Positions 19,105-27,422 of a DNA stretch of 64,000 bases are shown piece after piece (position 1 is the first letter of the stretch; every line of letters begins with the position of its first letter). A program made the translations under genes and the position numbers. Origin of the DNA: Paracoccaceae bacterium (GTDB lineage Bacteria; Pseudomonadota; Alphaproteobacteria; Rhodobacterales; Rhodobacteraceae); NCBI GenBank assembly GCA_012270125.1, contig JAAXIY010000064.1, positions 32,295 to 96,294 on the forward strand, read 5' to 3'. The notes under the pieces are model-generated. The model searched no databases, was not told the origin of the DNA, and saw only the letters and a list, made by a program, of their open reading frames with translations.

Positions 19105-19959
19105 ATGGAAAATGATCCTAAGGTTTTAGTTTCAACTGATTGGCTTTCTAGTCGATTGTCGGATCCTGAAATTCGAATCTTGGATGCCACTTGGTACCTT
19201 CCTAATGTTGATAGAGATGCAAAAGCTGAATATGATCAGTCGCATATTCCCAATGCTAGATTTTTCGATATCGACGATGTTTCCGATCATCGTTCAGATC
19301 TACCTCATATGGTGCCACCAGTTGAAAAGTTTATGTCCAAAGTGAGAAAGCTTGGGGTTGGGGACGGGCACCAAATTGTAATTTATGACTCTCATGGTTT
19401 GTTTTCGGCGGCTCGAGTTAGGTGGCTATTTAAAGTCATGGGTCAAAACAACGTTGCTGTCCTTGATGGCGGACTTCCTAAATGGTTAAGGGAGGGTCGA
19501 ACAGTTGATAGTTCCCCACCTTTGATAAGAGATAGACATATGTTCGTAAAGTACCACGATGAAATGGTCAAAGACGTTACCCAAGTTTCATCTGCTTCCA
19601 AACTTGGTGACTATGAAATTTTGGATGCACGTTCTGCGGGAAGGTTCAGAGGAGAAGAGCCCGAACCAAGGCCTGGTCTTCGAGCAGGGCACATTCCAGG
19701 TTCGAAAAACATTTTTTATGGTGATCTTCTAAACGAAGATGGAACCTTGAAATCTCAAGATGAATTGGTCGAGCATTTCAAAGCCAAAGCTGTAAACTTG
19801 GACAAACCAGTGATTACTAGTTGTGGATCAGGTGTTACTGCAGCAATTATAAATCTTGCCCTGGATCGCATTGGGAAAACTGATCATGCGCTCTACGATG
19901 GGAGTTGGACTGAGTGGGGAATGTATCCAACTGTGCCAGTAGAAACGGGGGATAATTAA
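19105..19959 (+). CDS. sseA: 3-mercaptopyruvate sulfurtransferase (two-domain rhodanese)
   Basis: 284 residues made of two rhodanese domains. The N-terminal domain is inactive (no loop cysteine). The C-terminal domain has active-site loop CGSGVT with C240; this CG[ST]GVT loop marks mercaptopyruvate sulfurtransferases rather than thiosulfate rhodaneses. It moves sulfur from 3-mercaptopyruvate to an acceptor, yielding pyruvate. Its stop overlaps the start of an aromatic-type aminotransferase (TAATG); aminotransferases of that class can deaminate cysteine to 3-mercaptopyruvate, so the pair could form a cysteine-degrading or sulfur-transfer unit. Confidence 0.9.
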   Translation: MENDPKVLVSTDWLSSRLSDPEIRILDATWYLPNVDRDAKAEYDQSHIPNARFFDIDDVSDHRSDLPHMVPPVEKFMSKVRKLGVGDGHQIVIYDSHGLFSAARVRWLFKVMGQNNVAVLDGGLPKWLREGRTVDSSPPLIRDRHMFVKYHDEMVKDVTQVSSASKLGDYEILDARSAGRFRGEEPEPRPGLRAGHIPGSKNIFYGDLLNEDGTLKSQDELVEHFKAKAVNLDKPVITSCGSGVTAAIINLALDRIGKTDHALYDGSWTEWGMYPTVPVETGDN

Positions 19960-21143
19960 TGTTCAATTCTTTACAACAACAGCCTGCGGATAAGATTCTT
20001 GCTCTAATGCAAGTTTATAAAGAAGATCCTAGAGAGAATAAAATTGATCTTGGTGTCGGTGTTTATAAAGATGCTTCTGGTCAAACACCAATTATGCAAT
20101 CAATTAAGCGAGCCGAACATATGTTGTGGGAGACACAGGATACAAAGTCCTATGTTGGTTTAACAGGTACTCCTGAATTTTCTGAAACGATGATTGACCT
20201 AGTTTTAGGTGATAAATTCGATAAAAATTTGACTGCTTCAGCGGCAACACCTGGTGGTACTGGTGCAGTACGACAGGCTTTTGAGTTGGGAAAATTGGCA
20301 AACCCTAATTTGCGAGTTTTTGTTTCAGATCCGACTTGGCCTAATCATTTATCAATTCTGAAGTATTTAGGAATTCCCGTTGAGCCTTACCGATATTTTG
20401 ATGCGAAGACGCGAGCCGTTGACTTTTCATCTATGATGACTGATTTGGAAAACGCAAAAGAAGGTGATCTTATTTTGCTTCATGGTTGCTGTCATAACCC
20501 AACAGGTGCCAATCTTAAGGCGCCTGAGTGGGACGCTGTAATTGAGCTTTTGCTCAAATCAGGGGCAACACCAATGATTGATATTGCTTATCAAGGTTTT
20601 GGCGACGGATTGGAAGAAGACGCTTCTGGAGTAAGAAAGCTTGTGAACAGCGTTCCAGAAACAATAATAGCGGCTAGCTGTTCAAAAAACTTTGGAATTT
20701 ATCGCGAGCGTACGGGCCTTTTGATAGTAGTGTCTCATGATAAAGATGCCCGCGATTTAAATCAGTCGACGCTAGCTTTTCTAAATCGCCAAAACTTTTC
20801 ATTTCCGCCAGACCATGGGGCAAGACTTGTCACAATGGTTTTATCTGACGAAGAACTTAAAAGAAGTTGGATGGAAGAGCTTGAGGCGGTTAGAACGTCA
20901 ATGCTTTCCTTACGTACACAATTGGCAACCGAATTAGAAAAGTTATCTGGGTCAAATCGTTTTGGTTTTTTGGCTGATCACCGGGGCATGTTTTCAAGAC
21001 TTGGGGCGTCACCTGAGCAAGTTAATGAATTAAGAGAAAATCATGCAGTTTATATGGTTGGAGATAGTCGTTTGAATATAGCCGGTCTGAATTCAAAAAC
21101 AGTGCCGGTACTCGCAAAGGCGATTGTTGACTGCGGCATTTAG
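19959..21143 (+). CDS. Aromatic/aspartate aminotransferase (class I)
   Basis: 394 residues of the subgroup Ib-free TyrB/AspC type. Landmarks are the substrate arm near VYKDASGQTPIM, HGCCHNPTGA with the PLP-binding asparagine (about N180), DIAYQGF and the Schiff-base lysine in SCSKNFGIYRERTG (K243). It should transaminate aromatic amino acids and/or aspartate with 2-oxoglutarate. Translational coupling to the sulfurtransferase gene suggests that cysteine may be a relevant amino donor. Which amino acid is preferred cannot be determined from sequence. Confidence 0.87.
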   Translation: MFNSLQQQPADKILALMQVYKEDPRENKIDLGVGVYKDASGQTPIMQSIKRAEHMLWETQDTKSYVGLTGTPEFSETMIDLVLGDKFDKNLTASAATPGGTGAVRQAFELGKLANPNLRVFVSDPTWPNHLSILKYLGIPVEPYRYFDAKTRAVDFSSMMTDLENAKEGDLILLHGCCHNPTGANLKAPEWDAVIELLLKSGATPMIDIAYQGFGDGLEEDASGVRKLVNSVPETIIAASCSKNFGIYRERTGLLIVVSHDKDARDLNQSTLAFLNRQNFSFPPDHGARLVTMVLSDEELKRSWMEELEAVRTSMLSLRTQLATELEKLSGSNRFGFLADHRGMFSRLGASPEQVNELRENHAVYMVGDSRLNIAGLNSKTVPVLAKAIVDCGI

Positions 21144-21146
21144 ATT

Positions 21147-21914
21147 TTAATTTTCGCTAAATAGACTTTTAGCAAGTTCCTCAGCAGCTTGCGTTAGGAT
21201 GTCTTTACGAGCCAAAGCATTTTCTATCGAAATTCTTTGGGTGGGCCCGTGAAACGCAATTGCGGCAGCAAATCGTCCATGATAATCAGTGATGGGTACG
21301 GCGATTGCTACCATCCCATCCATAAATTCTTCCTGATCTAAAGCATAACCTTGTTTAGCAATTTGTTTGAGCTCTGATAATAAAGTATCTTCTCTTACAT
21401 GGGTACTTTTTGTATACGCTTTTAAGTCCATCGATGCTATCATCATCTTTCTCTTTTTGGGGCTTAAGCTGGCTAAAAAGCACTTGCCGCTAGCTGTACA
21501 ATGGAATGGTACGTTGGTTCCGATTGGTAGTTGAATTCTAAATGCCCAGTCAGTTTCAACTCGGTCTATATAGTTCATTCCAGACGCTTCTGGAACAACG
21601 AAGTTTACTGTTTCTTTCACTTTGTTAGCAATATTCAGAAGAATCTGTCGACGTGCTATGTGATCGCGGGAATTGTATAATAAACCCATTCCTAAATCCC
21701 TTAATCGACGTGCAGCTTGATAGCGTTTCGTTCGTCCAACTCTTGTAAGAAAACCATTCTCTTCAAGAGTGCTACATAAACGATGTACGGTTTGTTTTGG
21801 TAATTGCAAAACGTCGTTAATTTCGGTGGCTGTCATTGCCTTATTACTTTTTCCCAGGATTTCTAAAATGAGCAGTGTCCTTAAGTTAGTTGGTATCCTT
21901 TCTTTGGTCGTCAT
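21147..21914 (-). CDS. IclR-family transcriptional regulator
   Basis: 255 residues: an N-terminal winged helix-turn-helix (about 10-75, including LPKQTVHRLCSTLEENGFLT) and a C-terminal IclR effector domain with FHCTASGKCFLASL and DQEEFMDGMVAIAVPI. IclR regulators bind small carboxylate or aromatic effectors. It is divergent from a GMC oxidoreductase gene and precedes the sulfonate catabolic operon, so it is the best candidate local regulator of that operon. The 104-base divergent gap holds a near-repeat that could be its operator. Confidence 0.9.
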   Translation of the reverse strand: MTTKERIPTNLRTLLILEILGKSNKAMTATEINDVLQLPKQTVHRLCSTLEENGFLTRVGRTKRYQAARRLRDLGMGLLYNSRDHIARRQILLNIANKVKETVNFVVPEASGMNYIDRVETDWAFRIQLPIGTNVPFHCTASGKCFLASLSPKKRKMMIASMDLKAYTKSTHVREDTLLSELKQIAKQGYALDQEEFMDGMVAIAVPITDYHGRFAAAIAFHGPTQRISIENALARKDILTQAAEELAKSLFSEN

Positions 21915-21930
21915 TTAATTCCTCAAATAA

Positions 21931-21963
21931 AACTGTTGCGTTCTCTTAAATTAACTGTAACGT
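21931..21963. promoter_or_regulatory. Candidate operator: imperfect direct repeat between iclR and GMC genes
   Basis: AACTGTTGCGT (21931-21941) and AACTGTAACGT (21953-21963) agree at 9 of 11 positions and start 22 bases apart, about two helical turns. The ends TTGCGT and ACGTAA are also nearly inverted. The location in the divergent gap makes an IclR-family binding site plausible. No experiment or database motif supports this; it is a pattern seen by eye. Confidence 0.35.
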
Positions 21964-22018
21964 AATATTTTGCAATAATCGAGAAAAAAAGTCTCATTTT
22001 TTGATATTGGGTGGATTA

Positions 22019-23614
22019 ATGGAGTTTGATTACGTTGTTGTAGGCGCTGGATCTGCTGGCTGTGCAGTTGCAAACCGCTTGTCGCAATGTGGAAATTACC
22101 GCGTCGCTCTTATTGAGGCAGGGCCCGCAGATAGTAATCCATGGATACATGTGCCCGTTGGTTATTTTCGTACTATGGGTAATCCAAAATCTGATTGGCG
22201 TTATGAGACACAACCCGACAAGGGTATTGCTGGCAGATCTATACCCTGGCCAAGAGGCCGGGTCTTGGGTGGTTCGAGTTCAATTAATGGTCTTCTTTAT
22301 GTCCGTGGACAACCTCAGGATTTTGATACTTGGTCTCAACTTGGTTGTACCGGTTGGTCTTGGGATGATGTTTTGCCTTATTTCAAGCGCTCAGAAAAAT
22401 GGGATGGCGTTGATGAAAGTGGGCTCAGGGGAAAAGAGGGTCCTCTTTCTGTACAATCTTCCCGCCTAAATCGAGATATTGTGGACCATTGGGTCGATGC
22501 CGCCGTGGCGGCAGGTTATCGGCGTAATTACGATTATAATGGTGCTGACCAAGAAGGTGTGGGCCATTTTCAATTGACTATGAAAGGTGGCCGAAGATGT
22601 TCGGCTGCTGCTGCATATTTAACACCCTTCAAAAGTCGTAAAAATTTAAAAATTATTACAAACGCGCAGACGAAAAAAGTGAATATTGTAAATGGACGAG
22701 CCTCTTCTGTAGAAATCGATACAAAAAGTAATATAGATACAATTTCTGCCAAAAAGGAAATTATACTTAGTGCAGGTTCAATTGGCTCTCCACAAATCCT
22801 TATGCTTTCAGGAATCGGTTCCGGAGAGGAACTTCAAAATCTAGGAATAAGCGTTATTCGTGATTTGGGTGGCGTTGGTAAAAATTTGCAAGATCACTTG
22901 CAAGCTCGTCCAATTTTCAAGACAGATTTATCCACTATAAATACAGAAACGAGCAACTATGCTAAAAAAGCTTTAATTGGTCTTCAATACATACTGACAC
23001 AGCGTGGCCCTATGACTATGGCTGCAAGTTTAGGCACAGGTTTTCTTAAAACTGAAGATCATTTGGAAACGCCAGATATTCAGTTTCATATCCAGCCGTT
23101 TAGTGCTGATATGCCATCTAAAGGCCCCCATAAATTTTCAGCATTTACTGCCTCAGTGCTTCAATTGAGACCAGAAAGCAAAGGTCATTTGACTTTAAAG
23201 TCTCCAAATTATTTAGACCATCCAGATATTCACCCGAATTATTTATCAACAGCCACAGACTGTAAAACAATCGTGAAAGGTGTGCAGATTGCTCGCAAAA
23301 TCGCTGAGCATCAACCATTGAAGAAACATATTTTGGAGGAATATGCCCCAGGCTCAGACGTACCTTTAAGTGATGAAGAGGGCACTTTGGACTGGGTTCG
23401 ACGGACTGCTGTTACAATTTATCATCCCACTGGTACTTGTAAAATGGGGACGGATGAAATGTCGGTGGTTACTCCAAATTTAAAGGTGCGGGGTGTTGAA
23501 GGTTTACGTGTCGCTGACGCTTCAATCATGCCTAGCATTACAAGCGGTAATACAAATGCTCCAGCCATAATGATTGGTGAAAAAGCAAGTGATTTAATTT
23601 TGAAGGAGGCTTAA
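22019..23614 (+). CDS. GMC-family FAD-dependent alcohol oxidoreductase (choline dehydrogenase-like)
   Basis: 531 residues from the ATG at 22019 (an in-frame start 6 codons earlier lacks conservation). The FAD-binding motif VVVGAGSAGCAVANRLS is at the N-terminus. The GMC signature 1 region is RGRVLGGSSSINGLLYVRG, signature 2 is SAGSIGSPQILMLSGIG, and the C-terminal catalytic block reads YHPTGTCKMG, with the active-site histidine, followed by SGNTNAPAIMIGEKAS. The family oxidises primary or secondary alcohols with FAD. The choline enzyme is only one possibility; neighbouring sulfonate genes suggest that a sulfonated alcohol such as DHPS or sulfolactate could be the substrate. That substrate is inference. 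Confidence 0.87.
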   Translation: MEFDYVVVGAGSAGCAVANRLSQCGNYRVALIEAGPADSNPWIHVPVGYFRTMGNPKSDWRYETQPDKGIAGRSIPWPRGRVLGGSSSINGLLYVRGQPQDFDTWSQLGCTGWSWDDVLPYFKRSEKWDGVDESGLRGKEGPLSVQSSRLNRDIVDHWVDAAVAAGYRRNYDYNGADQEGVGHFQLTMKGGRRCSAAAAYLTPFKSRKNLKIITNAQTKKVNIVNGRASSVEIDTKSNIDTISAKKEIILSAGSIGSPQILMLSGIGSGEELQNLGISVIRDLGGVGKNLQDHLQARPIFKTDLSTINTETSNYAKKALIGLQYILTQRGPMTMAASLGTGFLKTEDHLETPDIQFHIQPFSADMPSKGPHKFSAFTASVLQLRPESKGHLTLKSPNYLDHPDIHPNYLSTATDCKTIVKGVQIARKIAEHQPLKKHILEEYAPGSDVPLSDEEGTLDWVRRTAVTIYHPTGTCKMGTDEMSVVTPNLKVRGVEGLRVADASIMPSITSGNTNAPAIMIGEKASDLILKEA

Positions 23615-23732
23615 CAGCTAATGTCTTAATTAGAATAAGGATGCACTCAGCATCTTTAAATAAAGGTCAAGATAAGTCCCCGACTTGGCTGTTATTTTTG
23701 ATTAGGGGGCGTTGAACTATGGGAGGAGATTC

Positions 23733-24827
23733 ATGTTCAATTTTAAAATTTTAACCGCGGGGGCTACGTCCCTTGCTCTCTTGGCGTCAGCAGCAATGTC
23801 TGAAACCGTTATTCGTATTCAGTCGGTTCTTGGGAACTCTACTGATGAGGTGCGAATGGTTGAAGCTTTTGCAAAAGATGTTTTGGAACTAACTGGTGGC
23901 TCTGTAAAAATTGAAATTTTACCAGCTGGCGCAGTTGTTGGTCCACGTGATATCATGGACGCCGTTGATGCTGGTCTTGTAGAGGCTGGTTTTGCTTGGA
24001 CGCATTATTGGGGTGGTAAGCACCCTGCAGCAAACCTCTTTGGTGCGCCAATTGCGGGTGCTGGCGTTGGTTTAGACGCAATGGCATTTCTATCATGGTT
24101 TCAGTACGGAGGCGGTAAAGAACTTTATGACCGTTTATGGGATGAAATGGGCGTTAACGTAAAAGGATTTATGTTGCAGCCAGTTGGACCAGAAGCTTTA
24201 GGCTGGTTCCCAGAGAAAATCGAATCTATGGATGATTTCCGTAAGCTACGATTCCGTGCCCCTCCAGGTATGGTTGGTGCCGCTTATAATGAAATTGGCG
24301 TTGCGGCTGTTGCTATGGGTGGTGGTGATATTTTGCCAGCGCTTGAAAAAGGCGCAATTGACGCTGCCGAGTGGTGCTGCCCTAAGCCAGACTCAGTTTT
24401 TGGTTTTCAAAAAGTGTTGAAGCATTACTATCTCCAAGGTCTACACCAAGTTGTTGTGAACGCTGACCTTTACATTAATGGAGATGTTTATGACAGCCTT
24501 TCAGCAACTGAAAAGAAAGCTTTAGAAGTTGCAGCAAATGCTTCTCTGTCGAAGTCAATGTCTTATCGTATTTATGAAAATGGAAAATCACTGAAAGACT
24601 TAACAGAAAACCACGGTGTTATACTAGAAGATACACCTGCTGATTACTTTACAGAATATATGGCAGCAGCCAAAAAGCTTCTTGAAGAAGCTGCAGCAGA
24701 CAATGAATTCTTTGCTGAAGTATGGCAGTCACAAAAAGATTTTGCTGATATAGCTGTTCCTTTTTGGGCCGGTGCACAAGCATCGAATGCTGGTCTGGGT
24801 AAAGCACACGCAGATACTCTAAAGTAG
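23733..24827 (+). CDS. TRAP transporter solute-binding protein (DctP family)
   Basis: 364 residues from the ATG at 23733, preceded by GGGAGGAG at 23721-23728. A Sec signal peptide ends near AAMSE. The mature protein has the DctP fold, including KLRFRAPPGM with the conserved carboxylate-binding arginine, and a GAIDAAEWCCP segment as in binding proteins for hydroxy- and keto-acids. It delivers the solute to the fused permease encoded next. In sulfopropanediol operons the equivalent gene is hpsK or a neighbour; the assigned solute, DHPS, rests on the following catabolic genes. A terminator lies just after the stop. Confidence 0.87.
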   Translation: MFNFKILTAGATSLALLASAAMSETVIRIQSVLGNSTDEVRMVEAFAKDVLELTGGSVKIEILPAGAVVGPRDIMDAVDAGLVEAGFAWTHYWGGKHPAANLFGAPIAGAGVGLDAMAFLSWFQYGGGKELYDRLWDEMGVNVKGFMLQPVGPEALGWFPEKIESMDDFRKLRFRAPPGMVGAAYNEIGVAAVAMGGGDILPALEKGAIDAAEWCCPKPDSVFGFQKVLKHYYLQGLHQVVVNADLYINGDVYDSLSATEKKALEVAANASLSKSMSYRIYENGKSLKDLTENHGVILEDTPADYFTEYMAAAKKLLEEAAADNEFFAEVWQSQKDFADIAVPFWAGAQASNAGLGKAHADTLK

Positions 24828-24842
24828 CATTTTGAAATTCTT

Positions 24843-24870
24843 CGTGGAGCCAAATGGCTCCACGATTTTT
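24843..24870 (+). terminator. Intra-operon terminator after TRAP binding protein gene
   Basis: Stem CGTGGAGCC (24843-24851), loop AAAT, complement GGCTCCACG (24856-24864), then ATTTTTCTTTATT. A 9-bp perfect stem followed by a T-rich tract is a good intrinsic terminator. It lies between the binding-protein gene and the permease gene, so partial read-through would give more binding protein than permease. Confidence 0.8.
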
Positions 24871-24940
24871 CTTTATTGATAAAGTGCTTTAAGCTCTTTT
24901 TTTATAAAGAAAATCTTCCTTATAAGAGGAAGAATATCTA

Positions 24941-27418
24941 ATGGGGAGATTGGACATGGCAGACGAACAGGTGCCAGAAGATTTGGAAATCGCTGATGAG
25001 CTGATTGCCGAGCGTCGAACAGAAAGACCTGGGGAAACACCTGTAGGCATGACGTCTTGGCAAAAACCAATAACTGCTTACATCGACCTCTTAAACGATT
25101 TTGCGGGTAAAGCTCTTTGCCTTCTAATGGTTCCTCTTATTGGTGTTGTTGTTTTTGAAGTCATTTCCAGAAACGCTTTTGGAATAATGGCTAGTTATGA
25201 TTGGGATGATACAGCTCGCGCTTTGGGTCTGGGTCCAACCTTATTTGCTTACGATATTAGTCGAATGATAGCGGGAGTTTTGTTTATGGGCGCCGCCGGT
25301 TACGGTTTAATGCGCGGTGTCCATATCCGCGCTGATTTTCTCTACCGCAATTGGAGTAATAAAACCCAAGCGACAGTCGATGCTGTTCTCTATATGGTTT
25401 TTTTCATTCCCTCTATGCTGTTTTTTACCATTATCGCAGCACAGTATTGGGAACTTGCTTTCCGAACTGGAGAAACTGCGTTTGATAGCCCTTGGGAACC
25501 TATATTGTGGCCAGCGAGATTGGCTATGCCTGTCGGTGGATTGCTTCTTATGCTTCAAGGTTTCCCTGAGTTGTTCAGAGCATTTCATAAAATGGGAAAG
25601 CAAAGGGAAAGATATTTTGTAATGGCTCTTCCCTTCTACTTTATAGCTATTGTTTGGCTGGTGATGGCTGTTTTCCTTCCAGGCATTACTCCAGGTGGAG
25701 AAGCCTTCACTGATATTATGTCATCACGGCCGGGGCTCTCAAAGCCAACTATTGGTCTGATTATGTTGGCAGCAATGATTTTTGTAATATTTATTGGTTT
25801 TCCAATATCATTTACACTCATCTTCCTTGCTTTTGTTTTTGGTATTTGGGGGTCCAACTTCAAGCTTACTACTCTGCTTATGACTTTGAATACGAATTCG
25901 ACAATGTTGAATGATCAATTGATGGCCGTACCCTTATTTATACTTATGGGAATTGTCATGGAGGCGGCAGGACTAATGGAAAGGCTTTTCGCCTCAATTC
26001 AAATGATTATGGCGCGTGTCAGGGGGTCTCTTTACATTGCTGTTTTGATTGTCTCCACTATTTTTGCGGCAGCAACAGGTATTGTTGGTGCCTCCGTTAC
26101 GCTTTTGGGGATTATGGCTGGCGCGACCATGACGCGCTCAGGATATAATGTTCAATTAGCTGCCGGTACAATCACCGCTGGAGGTACTTTAGGAATCCTT
26201 ATTCCCCCATCAATTATGTTGATAGTCATGGGCCCAGTACTTGAGGTTTCAACGCTAGATTTGTTTCGTGGGGCGTTTATTCCCGGAGCCCTGTTAGCAT
26301 CGCTTTATTTGCTCTACACTTTGGGAAGATGTTGGCTTAATCCAGAGCTAGGTCCAGTACTGTCCGAAGAAGATCAGCCTAAAACTTCTGACTACTATGG
26401 AGCCGAAATCGCGTTAATTTCCTTAGGTGTGCTCACAATATGCCGTGTTTTTGGGTTGGGTATTGGCGGTGCTTTTGCTAGCTTTATTCCTTTTAGCGGC
26501 TTGATAGTTCTAGCTGTAACTATACTGATTGCCTTTCGAGCCTACCGAAATTTAAACATTCTTCGCTTTGCACTTCCATTAGCGGTTTTGTTTCATCTTT
26601 ATTGTCTGATGGCAGCATGGGGTGACAGTATCCCTTGGGTTTCTCTTGTTTTATTTTTGTTTTCTATTTTTCTTACTGCCTTGAGTTTGGCTATTTACAG
26701 AAAAGATGCTTCTGAAAGGTTTGAATTTTCAGATTTATGGGATGAATTTTTTGCAGGCTTAATGCCACCTACAATTCTGATTTCATTTGCTTTGGGCTCA
26801 ATATTACTTGGTTTTGCCACACCGGCAGAAGCGGCGGCTATGGGGGCTTTTGGAGCAATTCTTTTATCTTTGGGATATGGAAAATTTACAATTCCAGGCT
26901 TCTTTGACAATTTAATTAAGTCTCTTGAGATAACAGTATTAATCATGTTTCTTGTGGCAGCATCAAACTTCTTTGGTGCGGAGTTTTCATCTTTGGGCAC
27001 CCCTAAGATGATGACTGAGATGATGCTTCAGTTAGAATTATCTCCCTACTTGATTTTAATAATGGTAATGGCATTGATTTTTCTGCTTGGATGGCCGCTT
27101 GAATGGGTGCCAATTGTATTGATTGTTGTCCCAATACTACTACCGACTGTCGCTGCATTAGATGTACACGGCTTGAACCCTTATGACTTGATGGTTTGGT
27201 TTGGAATTTTAGTAGCTGTCAATCTTCAGACAGCTTGGTTATCCCCACCGGTAGCTTTATCTGCCTACTTTTTGAAAGGTGTTGTCCCAAACTGGGACCT
27301 GAAAGATATTTATTTTGGAATGATGCAATTTATGCTCATCCAACTGATAGGCTTGATACTTATTTTTATCTTTCCTCAAATTGTACTCTGGCTACCAAAC
27401 CAAGTCTTTGGGCAGTAA
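24941..27418 (+). CDS. Fused TRAP transporter permease (DctQ-DctM)
   Basis: 825 residues. Residues to about 50 are cytoplasmic and polar. About 55-220 is the DctQ-like small membrane subunit with four segments (PLIGVVVFEVISRNAFG, then RADFLYRNWSN). About 240-820 is the DctM-like large subunit with the family's many membrane helices, including GASVTLLGIMAGATM and GILIPPSIMLIVMGP. Fused QM subunits are common in marine alphaproteobacteria. Two starts are possible, 24941 after AAGAGGAAG or 24956 after GGGGAG. It is followed after 4 bases by the DUF475 gene. Confidence 0.9.
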   Translation: MGRLDMADEQVPEDLEIADELIAERRTERPGETPVGMTSWQKPITAYIDLLNDFAGKALCLLMVPLIGVVVFEVISRNAFGIMASYDWDDTARALGLGPTLFAYDISRMIAGVLFMGAAGYGLMRGVHIRADFLYRNWSNKTQATVDAVLYMVFFIPSMLFFTIIAAQYWELAFRTGETAFDSPWEPILWPARLAMPVGGLLLMLQGFPELFRAFHKMGKQRERYFVMALPFYFIAIVWLVMAVFLPGITPGGEAFTDIMSSRPGLSKPTIGLIMLAAMIFVIFIGFPISFTLIFLAFVFGIWGSNFKLTTLLMTLNTNSTMLNDQLMAVPLFILMGIVMEAAGLMERLFASIQMIMARVRGSLYIAVLIVSTIFAAATGIVGASVTLLGIMAGATMTRSGYNVQLAAGTITAGGTLGILIPPSIMLIVMGPVLEVSTLDLFRGAFIPGALLASLYLLYTLGRCWLNPELGPVLSEEDQPKTSDYYGAEIALISLGVLTICRVFGLGIGGAFASFIPFSGLIVLAVTILIAFRAYRNLNILRFALPLAVLFHLYCLMAAWGDSIPWVSLVLFLFSIFLTALSLAIYRKDASERFEFSDLWDEFFAGLMPPTILISFALGSILLGFATPAEAAAMGAFGAILLSLGYGKFTIPGFFDNLIKSLEITVLIMFLVAASNFFGAEFSSLGTPKMMTEMMLQLELSPYLILIMVMALIFLLGWPLEWVPIVLIVVPILLPTVAALDVHGLNPYDLMVWFGILVAVNLQTAWLSPPVALSAYFLKGVVPNWDLKDIYFGMMQFMLIQLIGLILIFIFPQIVLWLPNQVFGQ

Positions 27419-27422
27419 ACTT

